64,000 nt of DNA from NCBI RefSeq assembly GCF_020595125.1, contig NZ_JACNMS010000006.1, positions 1 to 64,000 on the forward strand, given 5' to 3'. Position 1 is the stretch's first letter. The number at the start of each line of letters is the position of its first letter. Below, piece after piece: positions 1 through 8,880 of this stretch. A program made the position numbers and the translations under genes. The notes below the pieces were generated by a model. It worked only from the letters and a program-made list of their open reading frames with translations, was not told where the DNA came from and made no database searches. The stretch comes from Jeotgalibacillus aurantiacus (GTDB lineage: Bacteria > Bacillota > Bacilli > Bacillales > Jeotgalibacillaceae).

Positions 1-165
1 CGGGATAAGTGCTGAAAGCATCTAAGCATGAAGCCCCCCTCAAGATGAGATTTCCCACACGCAAGTGGTAAGATCCCTGAAAGATGATCAGGTAGATAGG
101 TTCGAGGTGGAAGCATGGCGACATGTGCAGCTGACGAATACTAATCGATCGAGGACTTAACCAAA
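1..165 (+). rRNA. rrl: 23S ribosomal RNA, 3' end (partial)
   Basis: The first ~165 bases read as the conserved 3' end of Bacillales 23S rRNA, including CTAATCGATCGAGGACTTAA just before the end. The 5' part lies outside the window. The exact mature 3' end is estimated from the B. subtilis terminus. Confidence 0.93.
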
Positions 166-240
166 TTAGGTGATTCTCGAACCTTGCGGTTGTTTGATGT
201 TGTATCCAGTTTTGAAGGCGCGAGTCTTCAAGTAAATCAG

Positions 241-356
<116 letters not shown>

Positions 357-374
357 TGTACCATTTTTTATCGT

Positions 375-448
<74 letters not shown>

Positions 449-456
449 TTACCTTT

Positions 457-532
457 GGTCCCGTGGTGTAGCGGTTAACATGCCTGCCTGTCACGCAGGA
501 GATCGCCGGTTCGATCCCGGTCGGGACCGCCA
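457..532 (+). tRNA. tRNA-Asp (GTC)
   Basis: 76-base cloverleaf starting GGTCCCG and ending CGGGACCGCCA, with CCA encoded. The anticodon GTC lies within CCTGTCACG. It is eight bases behind the initiator tRNA in the same rRNA-tRNA unit. Confidence 0.95.
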
Positions 533-538
533 TTTATT

Positions 539-567
539 CCATGACATGCGGTCATGGTTATTTTTTT
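539..567 (+). terminator. Rho-independent terminator of the rRNA-tRNA unit
   Basis: Seven-base stem CCATGAC / GTCATGG with a 5-base loop, followed by TTATTTTTTT, just after tRNA-Asp. Confidence 0.85.
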
Positions 568-695
568 GTTTAAAGACAGATGGATTTCGTGTAAACTAAG
601 TGAAGATAAAGATAAATGAACGGACTGACTCCATGCGGGTGAGTCTTTTTTAAATGATCAGACATGTACTGATTGAAATGGTGGTGGCTTTTATA

Positions 696-1151
696 ATGAA
701 TAAGCATGAATGGCATTCATCTTCCCCGGGGGAAACGGCTGCTTTTGCAGAAAGGCTCGGCTCTCTTTTACAAAAGGGGGATGTGCTGACGCTTGAGGGT
801 GACCTTGGGGCTGGTAAGACGACATTTACGAAAGGCCTTGCAAAGGGGCTTGAGATTACACGCACGGTGAATAGCCCGACGTTTACGATTATGAAGGAGT
901 ATCAGGGCAGATTGCCTCTGTATCATATGGATGTGTACCGTGTTGAGGATGAGTTTGAGGATCTTGGCTTTGATGAGTATTTTAATGGAGATGGTGTGTG
1001 TGTGGTTGAGTGGGCACACCTGATTCAGGAGCAGCTTCCTGAGGAGCGTCTGGATCTTTCCATTTATTATGTTGAGAACGACTCAAGAAGGTTTGAGCTT
1101 GTGCCAAGAGGCAGCCGGTATGAGGCGTTATGTGAGGAGATTTTACGATGA
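696..1151 (+). CDS. tsaE: tRNA threonylcarbamoyladenosine biosynthesis ATPase TsaE
   Basis: 151-residue P-loop protein of the TsaE (YdiB/YjeE) family, the ATPase that works with TsaB and TsaD in making t6A at position 37 of ANN-decoding tRNAs. The Walker A motif GDLGAGKTT lies near residue 36, followed by VNSPTFTI and a conserved YHMDVYR segment. The start at 696 (MNKHEWHS) fits the family length and has a GGTGGTGG purine stretch upstream; an in-frame ATG at 654 would add 14 unusual residues. The stop overlaps the tsaB start (ATGA), so translation is probably coupled. First gene of tsaE-tsaB-rimI-tsaD. Confidence 0.96.
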   Translation: MNKHEWHSSSPGETAAFAERLGSLLQKGDVLTLEGDLGAGKTTFTKGLAKGLEITRTVNSPTFTIMKEYQGRLPLYHMDVYRVEDEFEDLGFDEYFNGDGVCVVEWAHLIQEQLPEERLDLSIYYVENDSRRFELVPRGSRYEALCEEILR

Positions 1152-1846
1152 TTGTACTGGCAATTGATACGTCAAACCAGCCGTTGTCGCTTGCAGTAGT
1201 AAAAGACGACGAGGTAATGGGAGAGCTGACGTTAAATATAAAAAGAAATCATTCGATTCAGGCGATGACTGCTGTAGAATCATTGCTGGCCACATTGGAT
1301 CTTTCTGCAGATCAGATTGAGCGCATTGTTGTGGCAAAAGGTCCTGGATCTTATACAGGTGTAAGAATTGGGGTCACGCTTGCTAAAACACTGGCCTGGT
1401 CTTTGAAGATTCCTTTGGTTGGCGTTTCAAGTCTGCTGAGTCTGGCGTGGCCGGGTAAGCAGTTTGACGGCATTGTTTCTCCGATTATGAATGCGCGAAG
1501 AGGACGTGTTTATACAGGGCTTTATACGTTTGATGAAACGTGGATGGAGCTTGAAGAGGACCGGAATGTGTCGATGGAGGAATGGCTTGATCTTTTAGCG
1601 GATAGGGAAGAAGCTGTGTTATTCTGCGGTGCAGATGTGGATGTATTCTGGGAGCAGATTCAGGCGCGTTTAGGGGACAGAGCGAAGCGTGTGTCTGCAT
1701 CGGAGGAAGTGCCGCGTATGGCTGAGATGGCGATTTATGCATCTGAGCTTGCTGATGAGGACGTGCACGAGTTTGTGCCGAATTATATCCGTATGGCTGA
1801 GGCTGAGGCGAACTGGCTGAAAGAGCAGGAAAAGAATAATGGCTGA
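1148..1846 (+). CDS. tsaB: t6A biosynthesis scaffold protein TsaB
   Basis: 232-residue ASKHA-fold protein (YdiC/YeaZ family), the partner of TsaD in threonylcarbamoyl transfer. It begins with ILAIDTSNQPLSLAV and carries the GPGSYTGVRIG motif near residue 65, both family signatures. It overlaps tsaE by four bases and rimI by eight. The C-terminus ends in the EAEANWL segment usual for Bacillales TsaB. Confidence 0.96.
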   Translation: MIVLAIDTSNQPLSLAVVKDDEVMGELTLNIKRNHSIQAMTAVESLLATLDLSADQIERIVVAKGPGSYTGVRIGVTLAKTLAWSLKIPLVGVSSLLSLAWPGKQFDGIVSPIMNARRGRVYTGLYTFDETWMELEEDRNVSMEEWLDLLADREEAVLFCGADVDVFWEQIQARLGDRAKRVSASEEVPRMAEMAIYASELADEDVHEFVPNYIRMAEAEANWLKEQEKNNG

Positions 1847-2294
1847 CGTCGGGTTTCGGTGGATGACGACCGCTGATATTGACGCGGTGTTAAAAGTGGA
1901 GGAAGCTTCATTTTCCTCTCCATGGAGTCGTGAGGCGTTTGAAAATGAAATGACGATTAATCAGTTTGCGAAGTATTTGCTGCTTGAAGTCGATGGGGAA
2001 GTGGCTGGCTACTGTGGTGTGTGGCTCATTATGGATGAGGCACATATTACGAATGTGGCGGTTGTTCCTGAGCTTCGCGGGCAAAAGCTTGGCGAGAAGA
2101 TGATGCGGCAGATCATGGATATTTTAAAGGAATCGGGTGCGACATTACTGACGCTTGAAGTGAGGGTGAGTAATGAGATTGCCCAGTCGTTATATAGAAA
2201 GCTTGGATTTTCAAATGGTGGAATCCGCAGAAATTATTACTCTGATAACGGAGAGGATGCACAGGTCATGTGGGTGAATTTAAATGACGAATAA
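1839..2294 (+). CDS. rimI: Ribosomal protein S18-alanine N-acetyltransferase RimI
   Basis: 151-residue GNAT-fold enzyme that acetylates the N-terminal alanine of ribosomal protein S18 using acetyl-CoA. The acetyl-CoA binding loop is seen as [15 protein letters not shown] (about residues 75-90), preceded by HITNVAV and followed by [19 protein letters not shown]. It overlaps both tsaB and tsaD, matching the tsaB-rimI-tsaD (ydiC-ydiD-gcp) order of Bacillus. Confidence 0.95.
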   Translation: MADVGFRWMTTADIDAVLKVEEASFSSPWSREAFENEMTINQFAKYLLLEVDGEVAGYCGVWLIMDEAHITNVAVVPELRGQKLGEKMMRQIMDILKESGATLLTLEVRVSNEIAQSLYRKLGFSNGGIRRNYYSDNGEDAQVMWVNLNDE

Positions 2295-3297
2295 AACGAT
2301 GATTTTAGGCATTGAGACGAGCTGTGATGAGACGGCTGCTGCCGTGATTCGCGGGGGAAATGAGATTGTCTCCTCTGTGATCTCCTCTCAGATTGAGAGC
2401 CATAAACGTTTTGGCGGAGTCGTTCCGGAAATCGCTTCAAGGCATCATGTCGAGCAGATGACGCTTGTCGTGGAAGAGGCTCTTGAGCAGGCTTCGTGTT
2501 CAATGGATGACATTGATGCAATTGCTGTAACAGAAGGTCCAGGTCTTGTTGGTGCGCTTATTATTGGTGTGAATACTGCGAAGGCTTTGGCTTTTGCTCA
2601 TCAGAAGCCGCTTGTAGGGGTGCATCATATTGCGGGTCATATTTATGCGAACCGTCTTGTGACAGAGATGCAGTTTCCTCTGTTATCACTTGTTGTGTCA
2701 GGGGGACATACGGAGCTTGTGCTGATGCGTGATCACGGTTCGTTTGAAGTGATTGGTGAAACGCGTGATGATGCTGCTGGTGAGGCGTATGATAAAGTGG
2801 CGCGGACGATTGGCCTGCCTTATCCTGGTGGCCCTCATATTGACCGGCTAGCGCATGAAGGAACACCATCCATTAAGCTGCCGCGTGCATGGCTTGAGGA
2901 AGGTTCGTATGACTTCAGCTTCAGCGGTTTGAAGTCTGCCGTGATTAATACGCTTCATAATGCGGAGCAGCGCGGGGAAGAAATTGATGTGAAGGATCTG
3001 GCAGCAAGCTTTCAGGATAGTGTCATTGACGTGCTGACGGAAAAAACAAAACGTGCAGCGCAGGAATATGGCGTGAAGCAGGTGCTGTTAGCCGGTGGTG
3101 TGGCAGCCAATAAAGGACTGCGCAGCCGTTTAACGGAGATGTTTGATAAGATGGATGGCGTGGAGCTTGTGATTCCACCACTCTCTTTATGTACGGATAA
3201 CGCAGCCATGATCGCTGCAGCCGGAGCGGTTCATTTCGAGCAGGGACGACGTTCATCATTAGGAATGAATGCAAACCCGGGTCTTGAGTTAAAATAA
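2284..3297 (+). CDS. tsaD: tRNA N6-adenosine threonylcarbamoyltransferase TsaD
   Basis: 337-residue Kae1/Gcp/TsaD catalytic subunit. It transfers the threonylcarbamoyl group from TC-AMP to A37 of tRNA. Visible signatures are [13 protein letters not shown] at the N-terminus, the metal-binding histidines in [10 protein letters not shown] (about 112-121), VSGGHTEL, and the phosphate-binding [13 protein letters not shown] near residue 262. It overlaps rimI by 11 bases. A strong terminator follows three bases after the stop, ending the t6A operon. Confidence 0.97.
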   Translation: MTNKTMILGIETSCDETAAAVIRGGNEIVSSVISSQIESHKRFGGVVPEIASRHHVEQMTLVVEEALEQASCSMDDIDAIAVTEGPGLVGALIIGVNTAKALAFAHQKPLVGVHHIAGHIYANRLVTEMQFPLLSLVVSGGHTELVLMRDHGSFEVIGETRDDAAGEAYDKVARTIGLPYPGGPHIDRLAHEGTPSIKLPRAWLEEGSYDFSFSGLKSAVINTLHNAEQRGEEIDVKDLAASFQDSVIDVLTEKTKRAAQEYGVKQVLLAGGVAANKGLRSRLTEMFDKMDGVELVIPPLSLCTDNAAMIAAAGAVHFEQGRRSSLGMNANPGLELK

Positions 3298-3301
3298 GAT
3301 C

Positions 3302-3333
3302 AAAAAGCTGTCTGACTTTCAGGCAGCTTTTTT
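3302..3333 (+). terminator. Terminator of the tsaEB-rimI-tsaD operon
   Basis: Stem AAAAGCTGTCTGA / TCAGGCAGCTTTT with one G.U pair and a three-base loop, followed by a T run. Confidence 0.9.
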
Positions 3334-3375
3334 TAGTACAATGGAGTAAGGATGCTGATTAAAGGAGCTAATGAT

Positions 3376-4668
3376 ATGAACAAGGGTTTAAGTGATTCAG
3401 ATATACAGGCTTACATAGATGACCCGGCGAAAAAAGAGGCTTTGTATAAAAAGACGCTCTGGATTGTGGTGTTATCTCAGATTTTTGGTGGAGCGGGGCT
3501 TGCAGCGGGTATTACGGTTGGTGCACTGCTCGCGAATGATCTGCTTGGAACAGAGGGATATGCGGGCCTTCCGATCGGGCTGTTAACGTTTGGCTCTGCG
3601 ATGGCTGCTTATACAGTCGGGCGTTCTTCGCAGCGGTTTGGCAGGCGTCTCGGGTTATCGGGTGGTTTTTTGACTGGTGGATTAGGCGCGATTGGGGTTA
3701 TTTCTGCTGCCGCTTTTGAAAATATACCGCTGTTATTTTTATCGTTCTTAATTTATGGAGCTGGAACGGCTTCGAACCTTCAGGCGAGGTATGCCGGAAC
3801 GGATCTTGCCGGAAAGGATCAGCGCGCGAAAGCGGTCAGTATTGCCCTTGTCTCGACAACGTTTGGTGCGGTTGCGGGACCGAATCTAGTGGGCGTGATG
3901 GGGGAGTTCGCGGTCATGGTGGGTGTTCCAGCACTTGCAGGTCCGTTTATTTTAGCTGCTGCTGCCTATGTGCTTGCAGGGATCGTGTTGTTTTTGTTTT
4001 TAAAGCCGGATCCACTTTTAGTCGCGGAGAAAATAGCTGCGGTTGAAAAAGCTTCTATTGATCCTGCGCATTCTGGTGATGTACTTCAATATAACCGTCG
4101 AGGTGTGGTGATTGGTGCTGCGGTGATGGTGACGGCCCAGATTGTCATGGTGGCTGTGATGACGATGACGCCGGTTCATATGGGAGCGCATGGTCATGGA
4201 TTAGAGGCTGTGGGGCTTGTGATCAGCCTTCATATTGCTGCGATGTATTTACCATCTCTTGTGACGGGTGTGCTTGTAGACAGGGTTGGACGAGGTAAGA
4301 TGGCGATCGCTGCGGGCGTAACGCTTTTGCTGGCCGGGCTTGGTGGTGCGCTTGCTCCTGGAGAATCCTTGTTTTGGATGGTTGTGGCGCTGGTTCTTCT
4401 TGGGCTGGGGTGGAATTTTGGCTTAATCAGCGGGACGTCAATGCTTGTTGATTCAACGGAACCTGCTGTACGAGCGAAGACACAGGGAGCAGTAGATGTA
4501 CTGGTCGCGTTGTCCGGAGCGGCAGGAGGAATTCTTTCAGGGATGGTCGTCGCAGGGACGAGTTATGCGTTTTTGTCGATTGCTGGAGGAATATTAGCAT
4601 TACTGTTGCTTCCTGCAGTTTATTGGATGAACAGAGGATCTGTTCACGGGATTGAATTGGGAAAGTGA
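3376..4668 (+). CDS. Major facilitator superfamily transporter
   Basis: 430-residue membrane protein with about twelve hydrophobic segments. An MFS motif-A-like turn (VGRSSQRFGRRLG) follows TM2, and its echo DRVGRGKM lies in the second half. Substrate unknown; the resemblance is to drug- or sugar-efflux type MFS proteins. The start at 3376 has AAAGGAG nine bases upstream, better than the in-frame ATG at 3352. It stands alone between the tsaD terminator and the DnaA-box cluster, a position with no MFS gene in B. subtilis, so it is probably a lineage-specific insertion. Confidence 0.85.
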   Translation: MNKGLSDSDIQAYIDDPAKKEALYKKTLWIVVLSQIFGGAGLAAGITVGALLANDLLGTEGYAGLPIGLLTFGSAMAAYTVGRSSQRFGRRLGLSGGFLTGGLGAIGVISAAAFENIPLLFLSFLIYGAGTASNLQARYAGTDLAGKDQRAKAVSIALVSTTFGAVAGPNLVGVMGEFAVMVGVPALAGPFILAAAAYVLAGIVLFLFLKPDPLLVAEKIAAVEKASIDPAHSGDVLQYNRRGVVIGAAVMVTAQIVMVAVMTMTPVHMGAHGHGLEAVGLVISLHIAAMYLPSLVTGVLVDRVGRGKMAIAAGVTLLLAGLGGALAPGESLFWMVVALVLLGLGWNFGLISGTSMLVDSTEPAVRAKTQGAVDVLVALSGAAGGILSGMVVAGTSYAFLSIAGGILALLLLPAVYWMNRGSVHGIELGK

Positions 4669-4692
4669 AATGGTAAACATTAGGTGTTAATA

Positions 4693-4938
4693 TGTGGATA
4701 ACCTGTGCATAAGTACGAGAGGTACTGTTTATAATTCAGTGTGTCATGAGCTGTGGATAATGTTTGTTTCTTAACATTAATCTGTGGATAATGTGGAAAA
4801 AGCTGTTGAAAAGCCGTTTTATGCTGTGTTTAATGTGTATAACTCTGGGGATTGTCATGGTTCTGTTACAAGATATACATATTACGTACATATTTGTTTG
4901 TAATTTTCTAATAATTATATGGTGGAAAGTTATACACA
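4693..4938. promoter_or_regulatory. DnaA-box cluster (six sites)
   Basis: Six 9-mers match the DnaA box TTATNCACA or its complement. TGTGGATAA occurs at 4693-4701, 4752-4760 and 4783-4791, TGTGCATAA at 4704-4712, TGTGTATAA at 4834-4842 (all in this orientation), and TTATACACA at 4930-4938 in the other orientation. The region lies in the tsaD-ydiF interval, with no convincing gene. From memory, the gcp-ydiF interval of B. subtilis also binds DnaA. A role in DnaA titration or initiation control is inference. Confidence 0.75.
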
Positions 4939-5030
4939 ATTTGGGTTTTGATTCGATGGGCGAAATAGTATAAGTGATGGGTTATTTGGGAAATGTGGTG
5001 GGAGGATTGTTGAATGGTGTTTGGAAAACC

Positions 5031-5141
5031 GGGCTGGGACCATCCTACGCTTTCCGTGGCCGGGCGGTGAACCCATTGTGCTTCGCACAATGGTTTCACC
5101 TGTCCCTTTCTGCCACAGGAGTCTTCGGATGGTCCCAGCCC
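5031..5141. repeat. Long GC-rich palindromic repeat, copy 1 (GCTTTCC...CAGGAGTC family)
   Basis: The outer arms GGGCTGGGACCATCC and GGATGGTCCCAGCCC are complementary. Inside are the shared blocks GCTTTCCGTGG, a second hairpin (CATTGTGCTTCGCACAATG) and CAGGAGTC. Spacing and motifs match copy 2, only 50 bases away, and the shorter copy at 11632. Confidence 0.8.
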
Positions 5142-5191
5142 TTTGTTTGAGCTTACCTCTTATTGGAGTTAAGGGGGAGATATAAAGAACC

Positions 5192-5308
5192 GGTCCGGCG
5201 GCATCCTTCGCTTTCCACGGCCGCGCGGTGAGCCAGCTAGTGCTCCGCACTACGCTGTCTCACCTGTCGCTTCTCCGCCGTAGGAGTCTACGAATGCCGC
5301 CGGACCTT
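5192..5308. repeat. Long GC-rich palindromic repeat, copy 2
   Basis: Arms GGTCCGGCGGCAT and ATGCCGCCGGACC. The internal blocks GCTTTCCACGG, CGCGGTGAGCC, a central hairpin around TAGTGCTCCGCACTA, and TAGGAGTC are in the same order as copy 1. The outer arms differ in sequence from copy 1 but keep complementarity, so structure rather than sequence is conserved. Confidence 0.8.
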
Positions 5309-5383
5309 TGTAAAGTAATCAGATCTAATGATTTTTGTGGGAATAAACAATATTAAAAGACTGTTACTCAAAACCATTAAGTG

Positions 5384-5407
5384 CCCCTGCATTCGCAGGG
5401 GTTTTTT
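5384..5407 (+). terminator. Rho-independent terminator
   Basis: Stem CCCCTGC / GCAGGGG with loop ATTC, followed by TTTTTT. There is no gene immediately upstream; it may end read-through from the MFS gene or a transcript of the repeat region. Confidence 0.8.
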
Positions 5408-5414
5408 GATGAGG

Positions 5415-5540
5415 GTTGTTAAATAACTGAGATAAGTTGCTTAATAAGTCTTTAGAGTTGTTTAATCTGGAGTAAGAGTTGTCAAATAAGCAAAGAAAGT
5501 TGTTAAATAAGGCTGAGGAGTTGTCAAATGCGCGGTGACT
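5415..5540. repeat. 21-bp degenerate tandem array A (six units)
   Basis: Units begin at 5415, 5436, 5457, 5478, 5499 and 5520, exactly 21 bp apart. The first 12-13 bases of each are conserved (GTTGTTAAATAAG with variants GTTGCTTAATAAG and GTTGTCAAATAAG); the remaining 8-9 are variable. Intergenic, and part of the same 21-bp grammar as arrays B, C and D. Confidence 0.85.
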
Positions 5541-5567
5541 GAATGAGCGGGTGGAGCTGTGAGGCTG

Positions 5568-5694
5568 GTTCGCGGGATATTGGCTTTAGTTCGTGAGATT
5601 TTGCAGCTGTTTCGTGGAATGATGGCCTGGTTTGGGGGAATATTCCTGATGTTTCATAAGATTTTGGATCTCTTTCGTGGAATTGTTCTATTTG
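5568..5694. repeat. 21-bp degenerate tandem array B (six units)
   Basis: Units start with a TTCGTGGGAT-like core at 5569, 5590, 5611, 5632, 5653 and 5674, again exactly 21 bp apart. Typical cores are TTCGTGAGATTTTG and TTCGTGGAAT. The period of seven codons leaves several frames open, so short ORFs here are likely by-products. Confidence 0.8.
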
Positions 5695-5730
5695 ACCTAT
5701 TCCGGACAACCATGATACACGCCCATTTAA

Positions 5731-5762
5731 AAAAGCCGGAGTGCTTGCACTCCGGCTTTTCC
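5731..5762 (-). terminator. Terminator of the ABC-F gene (bidirectional)
   Basis: Stem AAGCCGGAGTG / CACTCCGGCTT with loop CTTG, followed on the minus strand by an A/T tract. It lies directly beyond the stop of the leftward ABC-F gene. Confidence 0.88.
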
Positions 5763-7706
5763 TTATTCAGCTAACTCTTCCTCTAATTCTGCCCATTCTT
5801 CAAGGAGCTGGTCCATGTCGGATTTGGCTTGTTCGATGGCCTGGTTGGATTCCATGACGCGTTCGTGGTCCTGGAAGATGTCGGGCTCACATAGGAGGTT
5901 TTCGTGTTCTTCGATGGTGCCTTCGAGCTCGGTGATGAGGAGCTCGATTTCTTCGAGTCGCCGGCGTTTTTTGCGTTCGGCTTTTTGTTTTTCTTTGTCG
6001 AGTGCGAAGGAGGATTTGTCTGATGCCTTTGTGTTGGCGGAAGCGGGCTGTTTGGCTGCGCGTTCGCGTTCTTCAAAGGCTGCAAGTTCTTCCTGCTCTG
6101 TTTTCTTTTCGATATAGTAATCGTAGTCGCCGAGGTATTCGGTGCTGCCGTCAGGAGACAGCTCAAGTACTTTGGTTGCCAGGCGGTTGATGAAATAGCG
6201 GTCGTGCGAGACGAACAGGATCGTGCCAGGGTAATCGATCAGTGCGTTTTCGAGAATTTCCTTGCTGTCGAGATCCAGGTGGTTGGTTGGCTCGTCCAGG
6301 ATTAACAGGTTTGAGCGCTGCATCATGAGCTTGGCAAGTGCAAGTCGTGCTTTTTCTCCACCGCTCAGGGTTGCGACCGGCTTCAGGACGTCATCTCCTG
6401 AGAATAAAAAGTTGCCTAACACGGTACGGATGTCTTTCTCATTTTTCATCGGATAGTCATCCCAGAGCTCACCTAATACGGTTTTATTGGAATGAAGCTC
6501 GGCCTGCTGCTGGTCGTAGTAGCCGATGCTGACGTTTGAGCCGTACTGAATGGCGCCTGCTAGTGCGGGCAGTTTTTTCACAATCGTCTTCAGTAAAGTT
6601 GATTTCCCGACACCGTTTGGACCGATCAGAGCGATGCTGTCTTCACGGGTGACAGATGCGTTGATGTTGCGCGAAACGGCTTCATCATAGCCGACAGACA
6701 GGTCCTGCAGCTTCAGAACGTCGTTGCCGCTTTGGCGGTCGATGGCGAATCCGAAGCTGGCTGATTTTTCGTCACCGCGCGGACGGTCCATTTTTTCCAT
6801 GCGTTCAAGCTTTTTGCGGCGGCTCTGTGCCTGCTTGGTGGTGGAGGCCCGTACGAGATTTCGCGCGATGAAGTCTTCCATCTTGGCGATTTCTTCCTGC
6901 TGCTTTTCGTATTCCTTCATTTCGCGTTCGTAGTCGAGTGCTTTCTGTTCTAAATATTTGCTGTAGTTCCCGTGGAATTTTTTCGAACGGTGACGCGACA
7001 GCTCAACGACCTGGTTAACGATCTTATCAAGGAAATAGCGGTCGTGGGATACGATGAGAATCGCACCCGGGTAGCCCTGCAAATACGTTTCAAGCCAGGC
7101 AAGCGTGTCGATGTCGAGATGGTTGGTCGGCTCATCGAGAATCATCACGTCAGGCTTCGTTAAAAGAAGCTTACCAAGTGCGAGACGGGTTTTCTGCCCG
7201 CCACTCAGTGTTGAAATAGGTGTATCGTAATCGAAGGACTGGAAACGCAGTCCGTGAAGTACGGTCCGGATATCCGCTTCATATTGATAGCCGCCGAAAT
7301 CCTTAAATCGCACTTGGAGTTCATCGTATTCCTTCATTAAACGGCTGTAGCGTTCCTCGTTTTCATACACAGCGGGATCAGCCATCTGCTGTTCTGCACT
7401 GCGAAGCTTTTTTTCCATATCCTTTAGATGGTCAAATACGCTCAGCATTTCATCCCAGATGGAAAGCTCAGATTCAAGTCCTGAGTGCTGTTCAAGGTAG
7501 CCGATCGTGACTTCCTTCGGTTTATTAATATCACCGGAATCATACGAAAGCTGTCCGGCGATCATTTTTAAAAGCGTAGATTTCCCCGCGCCGTTACGGC
7601 CAACGAGGGCGATGCGGTCCTTAGTCTGGACCTCGAGTTTTATATTAGACAGAATCTCCTCAGCCCCGAAGGACTTGGAGAGACCGTTCACCTGCAGTAA
7701 AATCAT
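5763..7706 (-). CDS. ydiF: ABC-F family ATPase (YdiF type)
   Basis: 647-residue ABC-F protein with two ABC domains on one chain and no membrane segments. Such proteins act at the ribosomal E site rather than in transport. The first domain has GRNGAGKST, LSGGQKTRLALG and ILDEPTNHLD; the second has GPNGVGKST, LSGGEKARLALAK and a second DEPTNHLD. The interdomain arm is rich in Lys/Glu/Arg, and a charged C-terminal coiled coil covers the last ~90 residues. The start chosen is ATG 7706, eight bases after GAGGTG; the preceding TTG is less likely. Synteny with B. subtilis ydiF, between tsaD and rex, supports the name. Confidence 0.93.
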   Translation of the reverse strand: MILLQVNGLSKSFGAEEILSNIKLEVQTKDRIALVGRNGAGKSTLLKMIAGQLSYDSGDINKPKEVTIGYLEQHSGLESELSIWDEMLSVFDHLKDMEKKLRSAEQQMADPAVYENEERYSRLMKEYDELQVRFKDFGGYQYEADIRTVLHGLRFQSFDYDTPISTLSGGQKTRLALGKLLLTKPDVMILDEPTNHLDIDTLAWLETYLQGYPGAILIVSHDRYFLDKIVNQVVELSRHRSKKFHGNYSKYLEQKALDYEREMKEYEKQQEEIAKMEDFIARNLVRASTTKQAQSRRKKLERMEKMDRPRGDEKSASFGFAIDRQSGNDVLKLQDLSVGYDEAVSRNINASVTREDSIALIGPNGVGKSTLLKTIVKKLPALAGAIQYGSNVSIGYYDQQQAELHSNKTVLGELWDDYPMKNEKDIRTVLGNFLFSGDDVLKPVATLSGGEKARLALAKLMMQRSNLLILDEPTNHLDLDSKEILENALIDYPGTILFVSHDRYFINRLATKVLELSPDGSTEYLGDYDYYIEKKTEQEELAAFEERERAAKQPASANTKASDKSSFALDKEKQKAERKKRRRLEEIELLITELEGTIEEHENLLCEPDIFQDHERVMESNQAIEQAKSDMDQLLEEWAELEEELAE

Positions 7707-7846
7707 CAATGGTTCACCTCTATTTTTATCCTCTTAAGTGTATCGCAACGGGGAAGGCATAAGCAATACAGGGGATTTGTGAAAAAGTTTGCATACTTTG
7801 CAAGAGTGTACCCTGTTGGTGTATGATAACAAAGGAAGAAGTTTGC

Positions 7847-7877
7847 TTGTCCAGAAAAAGGATTGTTGAAATATAAT
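7847..7877 (+). promoter_or_regulatory. Probable rex promoter
   Basis: A perfect -10 hexamer TATAAT lies at 7872-7877, with TTGTCC at 7847-7852 as a weak -35 at 19-bp spacing. It is in the 240-bp divergent gap between ydiF and rex. No complete Rex operator (TTGTGAA-N6-TTCACAA) was found, only a half site near 7777. Confidence 0.5.
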
Positions 7878-7946
7878 GATTTGGAAGCGTTCACAGGCTG
7901 AATAGAGCCAGAAAAGGTGATCGTTGGATTTAGGGGGAGAAGAGGC

Positions 7947-8624
7947 ATGAGTCAGGAACAGATGAAGATTCCTCAGGCCACAGCCAAACGGCTGCCGCTA
8001 TACTACCGGTTTTTAAAAAACCTGCATTCATCAGGAAAACAGCGTGTGTCATCGAAGGAATTGAGCGATGCGGTCAAAGTTGATTCTGCAACAATCCGCA
8101 GAGATTTTTCGTATTTCGGTGCACTCGGCAAAAAAGGGTACGGCTATAACGTCGATTACCTGTTATCCTTTTTCCGTAAAACGCTTGATCAGGACGAGAC
8201 GACAAAGGTCGTGCTGATTGGTGTCGGAAATCTTGGAACGGCATTTTTACATTATAATTTCCTGAAAAACAATAATACAAAGATTGAAATGGCGTTTGAT
8301 GCAGACCCGAAAAAAGCGGGCACATCAATCGGAGAAGTACCGGTATATGCCATGGACGAGCTTGAGGAAAGAGTTCAGGACAGTGACATTGAAGTGGCGA
8401 TTCTGACAGTGCCAGCAGGTCCGGCACAGGGTATCACCGACCGTCTGGTGAACCTGAAGATTAAGGGAATCCTGAATTTTACCCCGGCAAGACTGACGGT
8501 GCCGGAGGATTTACGGATTCACCATATTGATCTTGCGGTGGAGCTTCAGTCACTCATTTATTTCCTGAAAAATTATGGCACAGATGACGTAGAAACGTCA
8601 CAATTAGAGGACATATTGGAATAG
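7947..8624 (+). CDS. rex: Redox-sensing transcriptional repressor Rex
   Basis: 225-residue Rex repressor, which senses the NADH/NAD+ ratio and represses fermentation and respiration genes. The N-terminal winged helix contains [24 protein letters not shown] (about residues 35-58), and the Rossmann domain carries [11 protein letters not shown]. The C-terminal domain-swap helix ends the protein. The start at 7947 ([10 protein letters not shown]) lies behind a GGGGGAGAAGAGG purine run; an upstream TTG/ATG-like start would add unrelated residues. moaC, which precedes rex in B. subtilis, is missing here. Confidence 0.95.
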   Translation: MSQEQMKIPQATAKRLPLYYRFLKNLHSSGKQRVSSKELSDAVKVDSATIRRDFSYFGALGKKGYGYNVDYLLSFFRKTLDQDETTKVVLIGVGNLGTAFLHYNFLKNNNTKIEMAFDADPKKAGTSIGEVPVYAMDELEERVQDSDIEVAILTVPAGPAQGITDRLVNLKIKGILNFTPARLTVPEDLRIHHIDLAVELQSLIYFLKNYGTDDVETSQLEDILE

Positions 8625-8679
8625 CCAAATGCCGCAATTTGTTTTATGATGGAAGATAGAAAGAGGAGGTGCATGCATC

Positions 8680-8859
8680 ATGCTACCAGGTGGAATCAGC
8701 CTTGCCGTAATCGCGATCGTTGCGTTGCTCATTTTTGGCCCTAAGAAGCTTCCGGAACTCGGAAAAGCTGCGGGCAGCACCCTTCGTGAATTCAAAGACG
8801 CAACTAAAGGTCTTGCCGATGACGACGATGATGTAAAGAAAGAAGATAAGAAGCAATAA
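8680..8859 (+). CDS. tatA: Twin-arginine translocase subunit TatA
   Basis: 59-residue TatA/E protein. It has a short periplasmic start (MLPGGIS), one membrane helix ([13 protein letters not shown]), the [15 protein letters not shown] hinge and amphipathic helix, and an acidic/basic tail ([12 protein letters not shown]). It forms the pore-like component for folded Tat substrates. A strong AGGAGGT lies nine bases upstream. A tatC gene follows 21 bases downstream, making a minimal TatAyCy-type pair as in Bacillus. Confidence 0.95.
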   Translation: MLPGGISLAVIAIVALLIFGPKKLPELGKAAGSTLREFKDATKGLADDDDDVKKEDKKQ

Positions 8860-8880
8860 TTTTTTTGGGATGGTGGCCAT

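Noticed and set aside
4764-4973. 69-codon hydrophobic open frame in the DnaA-box cluster
   Set aside because: No ribosome-binding site, TTG start, and it runs through several DnaA boxes; hydrophobic composition follows from AT-rich sequence.
7770-7800. Rex operator upstream of rex
   Set aside because: Only a TTGTGAA half site is present; the second half TTCACAA is missing at the required spacing.
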